Assembly (NCBI GenBank): GCA_018064885.1
Contig: JAGHUI010000004.1
Span: 1 to 64,000 of the forward strand
DNA length: 64,000 nucleotides
Direction: 5' to 3'
From: Candidatus Minthosoma equi
GTDB lineage: Bacteria > Bacteroidota > Bacteroidia > Bacteroidales > Bacteroidaceae
The position numbers and the translations under genes were made by a program. Below the pieces are notes generated by a model. The model made no database searches, was not told where the DNA came from, and saw only the letters and a list, made by a program, of their open reading frames with translations. Below, in pieces: positions 17,430 through 27,878 of the stretch (positions within the stretch are counted from its first letter, which is position 1; each line of letters opens with the position of its first letter).

Positions 17430-18497
17430 TTAAAGGATGTAGGCGAGCGATGCGCAACTGATGACAATCCAAAGAAGCACTCCTTGAATGAGGGGGCGCA
17501 CACCAACAGCTTTCAATGTTTTGCGAGTCAATCCTGCTCCAATGAAGAAGAGCGAGAGGGTGATGATGTGCTTGGCAAGCAGATTCACACCGCTGCTGAT
17601 TGATGTGCCTGCGGATGCTGCGTCTTCACCAATAAGCGATGCATTGGAGAGAACATAGGTGTTTATTAGTATTGCAACGACAAACCAAATGATGAAGCGT
17701 GGAATGGCCTGATACCATGGCTTGCCTGATGCGCCGGATTCTTCCTTGCTTCGCATAATGAATGGAGTGACTAGCACAATTGCAACAATCCACAGGGCGC
17801 GTGTAAGCTTGATGGTTGTAGCTACCTCAAGCGCTGAAACTCCTTCGCTTGCCATAAGTTCGGGATGCATAGCATCGTATGCTGAGCCTGCGCCTACAAC
17901 GGAGCTTGTGTCGTGGATGGCTATGGCTGCCCACATGCCAAACTGTTTCATAGTCATTCCGATAGCATCACCTATGTATGGGAAGATAAACAGGGCAATG
18001 GCATTGAGCACAAACACAACGCCAAGGGCTACTGACATGGATTCTGCCTTTGCTTTGATTGTGGGACCTACGGCTGCAATGGCAGAACCACCGCAAATAG
18101 CTGTGCCTGAAGAAATGAGGTAGCTTGTCTGGCTATCGACCTTCAGCATCTTTCTGCCCAATAGCCAGCCGATGGCAAGGGTGCCGAACACGCTCACGAT
18201 TGTGAACAGCATTCCTTCCCTGCCCGATGCAAGCGCCTGATTCACATTCATTCCAAAGCCAAGGCCTATGACTGAATATTGAAGCATCTTCTTCGACATC
18301 AGTTTGGTGAATTTCTCGTAGGTTGCACCAAATGACAGGGCAAATACAATGCCTAACAGCAATGCGACAGGAGAGGACACCCAGTGTGCTATCCAGCTCA
18401 TTGCGCCAAGATCAACTCCAAATTGCTTTGTGGCGAACTCTGCAAGAAGAGAGATGCTCAATGCTGCAACAATAATTATGTAGATTGCTTTTTTCAT
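17430..18497 (-). CDS. YeiH-family putative sulfate exporter
   Basis: A 355-residue polytopic membrane protein with about ten hydrophobic segments, matching the YeiH/UPF0324 family: LGFGMNVNQAL, SSGTAICGGSAIAAVGPTI and IAIHDTSSVVGAGSAYD are the conserved glycine-rich re-entrant motifs. The annotated role, export of sulfate or another anion, is a family inference with little direct proof. It follows the esterase gene by 17 bases on the same strand and may be read through from it. Confidence 0.8.
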   Translation of the reverse strand: MKKAIYIIIVAALSISLLAEFATKQFGVDLGAMSWIAHWVSSPVALLLGIVFALSFGATYEKFTKLMSKKMLQYSVIGLGFGMNVNQALASGREGMLFTIVSVFGTLAIGWLLGRKMLKVDSQTSYLISSGTAICGGSAIAAVGPTIKAKAESMSVALGVVFVLNAIALFIFPYIGDAIGMTMKQFGMWAAIAIHDTSSVVGAGSAYDAMHPELMASEGVSALEVATTIKLTRALWIVAIVLVTPFIMRSKEESGASGKPWYQAIPRFIIWFVVAILINTYVLSNASLIGEDAASAGTSISSGVNLLAKHIITLSLFFIGAGLTRKTLKAVGVRPLIQGVLLWIVISCASLAYIL

Positions 18498-18514
18498 GCG
18501 ATTTTATCTTTACT

Positions 18515-19696
18515 CTACTTAAATATTTTCTGAGAGAATACGATAAGGTAGTTACGCCAGTTTTTCCAGATGTGGCCATCTTCTGTCTCGTAGTATTCGT
18601 ATGGATAGTTGTTGGCATCCATATACTTACGGAGACCTACATTCTGCTGGAAGAGGAAATCTGTTTTGCCTATTCCAATCCAGTAAAGGTTTGGCTTGTT
18701 TTTGGCAGAGAAAAGTGTCTTGAACTGCTTGCTGATTGTCTTGTCGTTTGCAATCTGCTGATCAACAGGTGTGTTGCCACCTCCCATATTGAGAGCTGCA
18801 GAGAAAAGACCTACATAGCCGAACTTGCCTGGATAGAGCTTTGAAATGGCATAAGTATGGAAACCTCCCATTGACAAACCGCAAATGGCAGTATTGTTCT
18901 TGCCCTTCTGCACACGATAGTGCTTCTCTACGTATGACATTACATCCTTGTATGCCTCTTCTGTAGTTGCCTTTGCTGGACTTTCTGAATGTGACATGAA
19001 GGATGGCTTGTAGAATCCTTTGTGCCATTCTCCTGGAGCTGCATCACAGTTTGCATTGCCATTTGACATAACTACAATCATTGGCTTTGCCTTGCCTTGG
19101 GCAATAAGATTATCCATGATTTGCGCTGCACGACCAAGCGTCACCCAAGCTTCTTCGTCGCCGCCGGCACCATGAAGAAGGTAGAGAACAGGATAGCTGC
19201 CGCCCTTCTCGTATGTTGGCGGAGTGTAGATTGTCATACGGCGCTGAGTGCCAAGAGTTGGAGAGTCATACCAAACACGATTCACGTTTCCATGTGGCAC
19301 ATTATTTACAGAATACATGTCTCCGCAATCGCCTTTCTCCTTGGAAATGATGAACATATTGGTGAAAGAGACAATGTCACGGTTGCGGTACACGTTTGAT
19401 GGGTCAAGATAATCCAATCCATCAACTTTGAACTGGTAAGAATACAATTCAGGGCCAAGAACAGGTGTTGTGTAAGTCCACACGCCTCGCTGCTCTTTCA
19501 TTTCTACTGGCTTAGAGAGGAAGTCGCCTGTAAGTTCCACCTTTACAGCTTTAGGAGCTGCAACACGGAATGTGACAGTTCCATCTTTATTGATCTCAGG
19601 AGATGTGAGGTTCTGAGTGTTGAACAGAGCCTGCTGTGCCAATGCGCTGACAGACATCAGCATGGCACTGGATAAGGTTAGTAATAATTTTTTCAT
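18515..19696 (-). CDS. Secreted CE1-type carbohydrate esterase with N-terminal CBM48-like domain
   Basis: A 393-residue exported protein (signal peptide MKKLLLTLSSAMLMSVSALA). Residues about 30-120 form an early-set/CBM48-like domain (NKDGTVTFRVAAPKAVKVEL). The rest is an alpha/beta hydrolase with YPVLYLLHGAGGDEEAW for the oxyanion region, nucleophile Ser in GLSMGG, acid Asp in GKTDFL and His in EDGHIWKNWR. Similar enzymes remove feruloyl or acetyl groups from xylan or pectin. The start at 19696 is chosen over 19702 because it begins the signal peptide. A diverged palindromic repeat lies just upstream and no promoter is evident. Confidence 0.85.
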   Translation of the reverse strand: MKKLLLTLSSAMLMSVSALAQQALFNTQNLTSPEINKDGTVTFRVAAPKAVKVELTGDFLSKPVEMKEQRGVWTYTTPVLGPELYSYQFKVDGLDYLDPSNVYRNRDIVSFTNMFIISKEKGDCGDMYSVNNVPHGNVNRVWYDSPTLGTQRRMTIYTPPTYEKGGSYPVLYLLHGAGGDEEAWVTLGRAAQIMDNLIAQGKAKPMIVVMSNGNANCDAAPGEWHKGFYKPSFMSHSESPAKATTEEAYKDVMSYVEKHYRVQKGKNNTAICGLSMGGFHTYAISKLYPGKFGYVGLFSAALNMGGGNTPVDQQIANDKTISKQFKTLFSAKNKPNLYWIGIGKTDFLFQQNVGLRKYMDANNYPYEYYETEDGHIWKNWRNYLIVFSQKIFK

Positions 19697-19702
19697 AAAC
19701 AA

Positions 19703-19748
19703 AAGACCCTCTCTGCCCTGCGGGCATCTCTCCCATAAAGGGCGAGAC
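19703..19748 (+). repeat. C/G-rich palindromic repeat, copy A (diverged)
   Basis: AGACCCTCTCTGCCC at one end and CTCCCATAAAGGGCGAGA at the other match the ends of copies B-G, though the middle has drifted. It sits between the esterase start and the ThiE/TenI-like gene. Confidence 0.5.
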
Positions 19749-19809
19749 CATGCGGAACAACCCGGGTCATGGCTTTTGAATTTTAATTATTTAGCTATTG
19801 AAGTCTCAA

Positions 19810-19850
19810 GTTTTCGTTTTGGTTTTGGTTTTCGTTTTGGTTTTCGTTTT
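19810..19850 (-). repeat. AACGAAAACCAAAAC-type repeat block
   Basis: Read on the minus strand, a run of AAAACGAAAACCAAAAC units begins right at the stop codon of the ThiE/TenI-like gene. It is related to the blocks at 1777, 26782 and 30706. Confidence 0.8.
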
Positions 19851-20403
19851 ATCTCCACGCTGCTCCAAGCATTGCTGCACCAGAGAAACCAAGCTGCTCA
19901 ACCTCTTGCAGGTTTTCTGGACAAATGCCTCCGAGAGCATAGACATTATTTTCAAGAATACCTTGGCTGCGTGCTTCAGCAAGTTCCTCACGAGAAAATG
20001 CCGCCCCATAGCCTTCTTTGGAAATACTGTCAAAAATAGGACTTAGGAATAGATAATCGCACTGCTGCTTGTAAGCCTTGATTTCGTCCAATGAATGGCA
20101 AGAGCGAGATACGGTAATCGGACGAGAAAGGCGTTCCTCAGCAAACCATGCTGGCAGTTCTGGATTTCTGCTATTGATATGAATGCCTCCAAGCGAGTAT
20201 TCCTTTGCTAAAGAATGATGGTCATGCACAACAATACGATGACGGAATGGCAGAGCTATGCGCTCAATCCATTCTGCCATTTCTTGTTTCGTCGCTTTGG
20301 GTTTGCGAAGGTGAAGATGCTGCATGCCTTGCTCAAACTTTTGGTTGACTAGCACTGTTTCACCTTCGAAGAAATCAGGACGTGTGATTACTATTATTTT
20401 CAT
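19849..20403 (-). CDS. Second ThiE/TenI-like protein
   Basis: A 184-residue protein of the thiamin phosphate synthase/TenI superfamily: HLHLRKPKATKQEM, VVHDHHSLAKEYSLGGIHIN, FLSPIFDSISKEGYG and VYALGGICPENL follow the ThiE barrel. It is shorter than the operon's main ThiE (208 residues) and lacks the typical diphosphate-binding GTxxNT and TxTK elements. It may therefore act as a TenI-type thiazole isomerase or have a relaxed role. It is the last gene of the thiamin operon, 50 bases after thiH. Confidence 0.75.
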   Translation of the reverse strand: MKIIVITRPDFFEGETVLVNQKFEQGMQHLHLRKPKATKQEMAEWIERIALPFRHRIVVHDHHSLAKEYSLGGIHINSRNPELPAWFAEERLSRPITVSRSCHSLDEIKAYKQQCDYLFLSPIFDSISKEGYGAAFSREELAEARSQGILENNVYALGGICPENLQEVEQLGFSGAAMLGAAWR

Positions 20404-20453
20404 TCCTTTAAGAAATAACTCGACTTTAACTTATAATCTTTCCGTCTCGGCTT

Positions 20454-21587
20454 TCAAGCATTAACTTTCAACTTATCAAAGCAAGCATCCCAATCTTTCC
20501 ATACTGGTTCTATGCCTCTATCCTTGAGTGACTTTGCAATCTCTTCTACTGTTCTATCATCACTTACACTAAATTGCTCAAGTGCTTGAGGATAAGTATA
20601 GTAACCACCTGGATTAACGCGGCTCGCTGCAGACATGGTTGTGACTCCAAGAGTACACATATTATTACGTATGAACTCTGGTTCGCGTGTAGAATAGGAA
20701 ATATCTACATCGTGGTCAAAGATACGCATGGCAAAGGTGATCTGTGCCAGCTGCTTGTCATTGACAAAGCAATTTGGCTGGAAGCCTTCGTTCTGTGCAG
20801 GGCGCATGCGAGGGAAGTTTACGGAATACTTTGTTCGCCAGTATTTCTTCTGAAGATAGCGCAGATGATAAGCAAGCATAGCAACGTCTGTGCGCCATTC
20901 TTTTTCCAATCCAAGCAATGCTCCCATGCCGATAGAATGAACGCCAGCCATACCCATGCGGTCAAAACCGTCCAAACGCCATTCGAACTTACTTTTCATG
21001 CCACGAGGATGATACAGCTTGTAGTTCTGGGCATTATAGGTCTCTTGGAAACAGATCACTCCGTTCAAGCCATGATGAGTGAGCATCTCATAATCCTCGG
21101 TTGACAGTGGCATAACCTCAATCTTAAGATTTGAGAAATAAGGCTTTGCACGGTCAAGTGCTTTGGCAAGATAACCAACACCTGCCTTTGCTGGATTCTC
21201 TCCTGTAACAATGAGCAGATTCTCAAAAGGACCGAGTTTCTTGATAGCCTTGTATTCATCCTCACACTGGTCAATCGTAAGTATTGTGCGTGCCATTGGA
21301 TTCTCTCGATGGAAGCCGCAATAGACACATGAATTGCTGCATGAGTTGGTGATGTAGAGCGGAATGAACATTGACATTGTCTTGCCAAAACGCTCACGAG
21401 TGTATTTCTGTGAGAGTCGTGCCATCTGCTCAAGATAAGGCTCAGCAGCAGGAGATATAAGTGCCATGAAATCAATGACATCAAGATGGCTCTTTGCCAA
21501 AGCTCGGCGTACATCCATATCGGTCATCTGAGCAATGCGCTCTGTGGTTTCATCCCAACTTATATTTTTTATTACTTCTGAAAACAT
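20454..21587 (-). CDS. thiH: 2-iminoacetate synthase ThiH
   Basis: A 377-residue radical SAM enzyme that cleaves tyrosine to give dehydroglycine for thiazole formation. The iron-sulfur motif CSNSCVYC is followed by the ThiH-typical GFHRENPMAR, and the C-terminus has GVTTMSAASRVNPGGY. Length and motifs match the anaerobe-type ThiH, rather than the ThiO oxidase, which suits an anaerobic gut bacterium. It starts two bases after the thiF stop. Confidence 0.93.
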   Translation of the reverse strand: MFSEVIKNISWDETTERIAQMTDMDVRRALAKSHLDVIDFMALISPAAEPYLEQMARLSQKYTRERFGKTMSMFIPLYITNSCSNSCVYCGFHRENPMARTILTIDQCEDEYKAIKKLGPFENLLIVTGENPAKAGVGYLAKALDRAKPYFSNLKIEVMPLSTEDYEMLTHHGLNGVICFQETYNAQNYKLYHPRGMKSKFEWRLDGFDRMGMAGVHSIGMGALLGLEKEWRTDVAMLAYHLRYLQKKYWRTKYSVNFPRMRPAQNEGFQPNCFVNDKQLAQITFAMRIFDHDVDISYSTREPEFIRNNMCTLGVTTMSAASRVNPGGYYTYPQALEQFSVSDDRTVEEIAKSLKDRGIEPVWKDWDACFDKLKVNA

Positions 21588-21589
21588 GA

Positions 21590-22387
21590 TTAAAACTTTT
21601 TAGAGCATGGCTGAAAGGCATACTCCTTGATTGTTGTTATTGTAGGATTGTCTCCGCAAAGGTGACATCCTGTATTCTTTTCGAAAGGAAAGCGGTTAAA
21701 TTGCATGTTCAGGGCATCAAAGGTAAGGAGAGCATTTGTAAGAAGTTCGCCTGTACCAGTAATACATTTGATAGCTTCTGTTGCCTGCAAAGTGCCGCAA
21801 ATTCCGGCAATACTTCCTAAGACTCCTACCATTGAACATGTTTCAACATCCTTTTGCAATGGCGGTTCTGGAAATAAGCAACGATAACACGCTGTGCCTG
21901 GAATGTGAGTCATAATCTGACCATTAAAGCGATTAATTCCTCCCATACAGAAAGATTTTCCTGCCATGACACACGCATCGTTGATAAGATATTTAATGGC
22001 AAAATTGTCCGTTCCGTCAATGACAAAATCATATTCTTTTACCAAATCAAGAATAGTGTCTTCTGTAACATAAGAACTGTATTTTATGACCTTAACATCT
22101 GGATTGAGATCATTGATAGCTCGTTCGGCAGAATCTACTTTATCCTTTCCAAGATCAGCAGTCCTATGAATGACTTGCCGTTGCAGATTTGTAATAGATA
22201 CCGTATCGCCATCAGCAATTCCAAGAGTGCCAACCCCTGCTGCTGCAAGGTAGAGGGCGCAGGGCGAACCAAGTCCACCTGCACCAACAATAAGCACCTT
22301 TGAATTTAACAGTTTCTCCTGACCATCAGGACCTATACCATCAAGAATAAGATGACGATTGTATCTACGTTTCTGTTCTGCGTTCAT
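21590..22387 (-). CDS. thiF: Sulfur-carrier adenylyltransferase ThiF
   Basis: A 265-residue E1-like enzyme that adenylates the C-terminus of ThiS. It shows the nucleotide-binding VLIVGAGGLGSPCALYLAAA, the arginine-containing NLQRQVIHR and a zinc site built from CYRCLFPEPP and a C-terminal CHLCGD pair. Its ATG directly follows the thiC stop (TAAATG). Confidence 0.92.
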   Translation of the reverse strand: MNAEQKRRYNRHLILDGIGPDGQEKLLNSKVLIVGAGGLGSPCALYLAAAGVGTLGIADGDTVSITNLQRQVIHRTADLGKDKVDSAERAINDLNPDVKVIKYSSYVTEDTILDLVKEYDFVIDGTDNFAIKYLINDACVMAGKSFCMGGINRFNGQIMTHIPGTACYRCLFPEPPLQKDVETCSMVGVLGSIAGICGTLQATEAIKCITGTGELLTNALLTFDALNMQFNRFPFEKNTGCHLCGDNPTITTIKEYAFQPCSKKF

Positions 22388-24986
<2,599 letters not shown>

Positions 24987-25030
24987 AAGACCCACCCCTT
25001 ACCCCTCCCTTGCATGGAGGGGAATGAATG
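24987..25030 (+). repeat. C/G-rich palindromic repeat, copy D, directly before thiG
   Basis: AAGACCCACCCCTTACCCC then TCCCTTGCATGGAGGGG, abutting the thiG start codon. It has the same orientation as copy B. In the mRNA the hairpin would end a few bases before the ATG. Confidence 0.75.
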
Positions 25031-25054
25031 CCCAGGAGTGAAAGGCTTTATTTG

Positions 25055-25681
25055 TTATTTACTACTATTATTCACTATTTCCAAAAGACGCTTCATTTCA
25101 TCCACAGGACTCTCCGCACGAAGCACCGTGCCGCTGATGGCAATGCCAGTAACGCCCGTCTGCATGATTGCAGGAATGTCATCTGCAGTAATACCGCCTA
25201 TAGCAACAATAGGAATATCTATCTTTTCCTCTTTCATTTTCAACACGATATCCATATACCCCTCAAGTCCTAATATAGGAGAAAGCTTTTCCTTTGTTGT
25301 CGTAAAACGGAATGGTCCGCAACCAATGTAATTAGCACCATCCTGATAATGCTTGCGAACATCCTCAAACGTGTTTGCCGTACCGCCGATGATGAAATCC
25401 TTGCCAAGAATGCGGCGAGCCTCAGCAACAGGCATGTCGTTCTTGCCCAGATGCACACCGTCAGCACCAATGGCCTTCACCATATCCACACGATCATCAA
25501 TGATGAACGTAGCACCATGCTCCTTGCACATTTTCTGCGCCTCAAGAGCCATCGGCAAGACATCCTCATCTGAAGCGCCCTTCACCCTCAGCTGAATCCA
25601 TCGGCAACCGCCCAAGAGAGCAAGCCTTATGCTGTCAAGGTACGAATACTGCTCTGTGTAATGCGAAATAAACTGAATCAT
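25055..25681 (-). CDS. thiE: Thiamin phosphate synthase ThiE
   Basis: A 208-residue barrel enzyme coupling HMP-diphosphate and thiazole phosphate. Motifs: WIQLRVKGASDEDV, FIIDDRVDMVKAIGADGVHL, IIGGTANTFEDV, YIGCGPFRFTTTK and VAIGGITADDIPAI, matching full-length ThiE. The start at 25681 overlaps the thiS stop as ATGA, implying coupled translation. Confidence 0.93.
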   Translation of the reverse strand: MIQFISHYTEQYSYLDSIRLALLGGCRWIQLRVKGASDEDVLPMALEAQKMCKEHGATFIIDDRVDMVKAIGADGVHLGKNDMPVAEARRILGKDFIIGGTANTFEDVRKHYQDGANYIGCGPFRFTTTKEKLSPILGLEGYMDIVLKMKEEKIDIPIVAIGGITADDIPAIMQTGVTGIAISGTVLRAESPVDEMKRLLEIVNNSSK

Positions 25682-25875
25682 CCTCCACAAGCAGCTTTAA
25701 TGATTACGACATTAGCACCTTCCGTTAACAGAGTACCCTCCCACTCTGTTCGTGGCACCATCTTATTTGAAACAGCAACAGCCACACCTCTTTCAGGCAA
25801 GTTCAGCTCTGCTGCAAGCTCACTAAGGCTCTTTGTCTCAGTCTCTGTCTGCTTATTGTTAATCAAAATTTTCAT
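25678..25875 (-). CDS. thiS: Sulfur carrier protein ThiS
   Basis: A 65-residue ubiquitin-fold protein ending in the required Gly-Gly (KAACGG), which is adenylated by ThiF and thiocarboxylated before handing sulfur to ThiG. VAVAVSNKMVPRTEW is the conserved central strand. Its stop overlaps the thiE start by four bases. Confidence 0.93.
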   Translation of the reverse strand: MKILINNKQTETETKSLSELAAELNLPERGVAVAVSNKMVPRTEWEGTLLTEGANVVIIKAACGG

Positions 25876-25921
25876 CTTTCAATATATATATTTACAACTT
25901 TTGAAATTCATCTGCATAGCT

Positions 25922-25962
25922 TTCTCCCTCCCTATGTGGCAGGGTTCGGGGAGAGGGTCTTT
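25922..25962 (+). repeat. C/G-rich palindromic repeat, copy E, at the end of thiD
   Basis: CTCCCTCCCTATGTGGCAGG then GTTCGGGGAGAGGGTCTTT. The last ten codons of thiD and its stop lie in this copy, so the repeat supplies the C-terminus VKTLSPNPAT. Confidence 0.7.
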
Positions 25963-26756
25963 ACATGATTCACAGGTCCATGTCCGTGTCCTATCTCGTA
26001 GTCAGCTCCTGCAATGATAGCCTCATTGATGAAGTTCTTGGCAAATTTTGCCGCCTCCACCACCGACAGCCCCTTTGACAATGCCGAAGCCAAGGCAGAC
26101 GACATTGTGCATCCTGTGCCATGAGTATTCTTGGTGTTGATTCTAATGGAAGGCAGTTCCGTTATGGAACCATCCACATTATTATAAAAAATATCAATAA
26201 GTTTTTCTTCCGTCAAATGTCCAGCCTTGAGAAGCACAGACGTGCCGTATTTCTCTCCCAATTGCTTTGCCGCATCATAAAGATTCGCCTGTTTATCCAG
26301 CACTTTGCCATCCAAAAGAATCTCAGCCTCAGGAATGTTCGGAGTGATAACCGCAGCAAGCGGAAGCAGCTCCGTTCTGAGCGACTGCATAGCACCCTCC
26401 TCTATCAGTCGATGACCGCTCGTGGAAACCATTACAGGATCAACAACAACATTCCTGCATCCATATTTCCTCAACATGCGGACAATGCACCTCACAATCT
26501 CACCCGATTGAAGCATGCCAATCTTAATGGCATCAGCACCAATGTCGCTCAGCACGGCATCAATCTGCCCTTCCACAAACTCCACGGGCACAGGATGAAC
26601 GCCAGTAACGCCCAGCGTATTCTGCACCGTAACAGCAGTAATAGCTGTCGAAGCATAGCATCCGCATGCCGATATAGTCTTAATATCAGCCTGAATGCCA
26701 GCACCGCCGCCGCTATCGCTTCCTGCAATAGAAAGAACAGTATTGTAGTGTTTCAT
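25932..26756 (-). CDS. thiD: Hydroxymethylpyrimidine (phosphate) kinase ThiD
   Basis: A 274-residue ribokinase-fold enzyme that phosphorylates HMP and HMP-phosphate. Signatures: VLSIAGSDSGGGAGIQADIK at the N-terminus, NVVVDPVMVSTSGH, and the anion-hole motif NTHGTGCTMSSALASAL. It is the first gene after the TPP riboswitch. The natural end was probably near GHGHGPVNH; the following residues come from the palindromic repeat. Confidence 0.93.
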   Translation of the reverse strand: MKHYNTVLSIAGSDSGGGAGIQADIKTISACGCYASTAITAVTVQNTLGVTGVHPVPVEFVEGQIDAVLSDIGADAIKIGMLQSGEIVRCIVRMLRKYGCRNVVVDPVMVSTSGHRLIEEGAMQSLRTELLPLAAVITPNIPEAEILLDGKVLDKQANLYDAAKQLGEKYGTSVLLKAGHLTEEKLIDIFYNNVDGSITELPSIRINTKNTHGTGCTMSSALASALSKGLSVVEAAKFAKNFINEAIIAGADYEIGHGHGPVNHVKTLSPNPAT

Positions 26757-26781
26757 AATCACTCTTTATGTATATTTCAAT

Positions 26782-26811
26782 TAGTTTTCGTTTTCGTTTT
26801 AGTTTTCGTTA
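26782..26811 (-). repeat. AACGAAAACTAAAACGAAAAC-type repeat in the thiD leader
   Basis: On the minus strand a short AACGAAAACTAAAACG-like tandem lies between the TPP riboswitch and the thiD start, 25 bases upstream of the ATG, where the riboswitch's expression platform might act. Confidence 0.75.
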
Positions 26812-26879
26812 TTTATAAACAACGTCAACAGACGAAACGCCAACCGTTAACCAAAAGAGCGACCACATTCCGAACTACT

Positions 26880-26958
26880 CAATCCCTACGGCAGTACTAA
26901 CTGCATCAGGTTCGAAGGTATAATCTCAGCCCCCACACACTTCATTGGGGCACCCTTT
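26880..26958 (-). ncRNA. TPP riboswitch (THI element)
   Basis: The minus strand carries the conserved TPP aptamer: GGGTGCC near the 5' end, GGGGGCTGAGATTATACC, GAACCTGATGCAGTTAG and TACTGCCGTAGGGA. It lies upstream of thiD and downstream of a Bacteroidetes promoter, so it should repress the whole thiamin operon when thiamin diphosphate is plentiful. I see no classical terminator stem with a T run directly after it, so control could act on translation. Confidence 0.95.
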
Positions 26959-26972
26959 TGATGTTCCGATAT

Positions 26973-27005
26973 GCAAATGTACGGTTTTATCGGATAACAA
27001 CCAAA
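26973..27005 (-). promoter_or_regulatory. Promoter of the riboswitch-thiamin operon
   Basis: On the minus strand TTTG (27002-27005) and TACATTTGC (26973-26981) are 20 bases apart, just upstream of the aptamer. Confidence 0.7.
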
Positions 27006-27090
27006 TTTTCTGCATCAAGATTATTATTTTTCTTTCCGATAGCCAAATAAACATAATAAATCAATAACTTTGCAAACGGGAAAAGGGAAA

Positions 27091-27107
27091 TGTAACACGA
27101 TTGTAAC
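27091..27107 (-). promoter_or_regulatory. Two GTTACA repeats 11 bases apart before the response-regulator gene
   Basis: Read on the minus strand, GTTACA occurs at 27102-27107 and 27091-27096, with ATC-GT between them, as in the array before the porin gene (GTTACAATC shared). This fits a binding site for the adjacent regulator, possibly autoregulatory. Confidence 0.5.
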
Positions 27108-27114
27108 ACAACAT

Positions 27115-27149
27115 TTTGCAGCCGTGTTGCATTTATGCCGTAACTTTGC
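27115..27149 (+). promoter_or_regulatory. Promoter of the two-component operon
   Basis: TTTG at 27115-27118 and TAACTTTGC at 27141-27149 (22 bases apart), with an A-rich 27-base leader to ATG 27177. The GTTACA sites end just upstream. Another TAACTTTGC at 27066-27074 is a possible second promoter. Confidence 0.6.
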
Positions 27150-27176
27150 AAAAAACATAAAACATAAAAATAAATT

Positions 27177-27878
27177 ATGAAGATTCTTGTTGTTGATGAC
27201 GAACAAGATATTTGCGACATTTTGCAATACAATCTTGAAACAGAAGGCTATGAAGTGGTAACTGCAAATTCAGCAGAAGAAGCACTCCAGCTTCCTCTGC
27301 ACGAATTTTCTCTCATTCTATTAGATATCATGATGGGAGAAATGTCAGGATTTCAGTTGGCTCGCAGATTGAAAGCAGATACTGTAACAGCTCAAATTCC
27401 AATCATTTTCATTACCGCCCTTGACGACGAAGACAACACCGTCAAAGGACTAAACATAGGCGCAGACGACTACATCGCCAAACCATTGAGCCTTAGAGAA
27501 GTGAAAGCAAGAGTGAAAGCCGTGCTCAGAAGAATTACTGCTCCTGTATCTTCAACAAGGAAAGAAGAGTATGGGCCTTCATCTGATAATGAAATTCGCT
27601 ATGAAGGCATCACTATCAACCTCAGCGCCAAGACAGCCACTCTCGACAATAATGATCTTCAACTGACAAAACTTGAATTCGAACTGCTATCCCTTCTTCT
27701 GCAACATCCCAACAAGGTATTTTCACGCGAAGACCTGCTTGCAAGATGCTGGCCACAAGAAGTGTATGTTCTCGATCGAACCGTAGATGTGAACATAACC
27801 CGACTCAGAAAGAAGATTGGCGCATACGGAAAACAGATAAAGACTCGTATTGGCTATGGCTACTGCTTTGAGAAGTAA
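27177..27878 (+). CDS. OmpR/PhoB-family response regulator
   Basis: A 233-residue regulator. The receiver domain (1-120) has the acidic pocket Asp7-Asp8, phospho-acceptor Asp50 in LLDIMM, and lysine in IAKPLS. The winged-helix DNA-binding domain (about 135-230) has FELLSLLLQHPNKVFSREDL and VDVNITRLRKKIG. The neighbouring phosphate porin and Pit transporter, and the 11-base direct repeats in front of this gene and the porin, suggest a PhoB-like role; that is an inference. Its end overlaps the kinase gene start. Confidence 0.9.
   Translation: MKILVVDDEQDICDILQYNLETEGYEVVTANSAEEALQLPLHEFSLILLDIMMGEMSGFQLARRLKADTVTAQIPIIFITALDDEDNTVKGLNIGADDYIAKPLSLREVKARVKAVLRRITAPVSSTRKEEYGPSSDNEIRYEGITINLSAKTATLDNNDLQLTKLEFELLSLLLQHPNKVFSREDLLARCWPQEVYVLDRTVDVNITRLRKKIGAYGKQIKTRIGYGYCFEK

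Noticed and set aside
26880-26958. tRNA-like GGTTCGAA motif
   Set aside because: It belongs to the TPP riboswitch (GAACCTGATGC on the other strand); no acceptor stem or anticodon arm is present.
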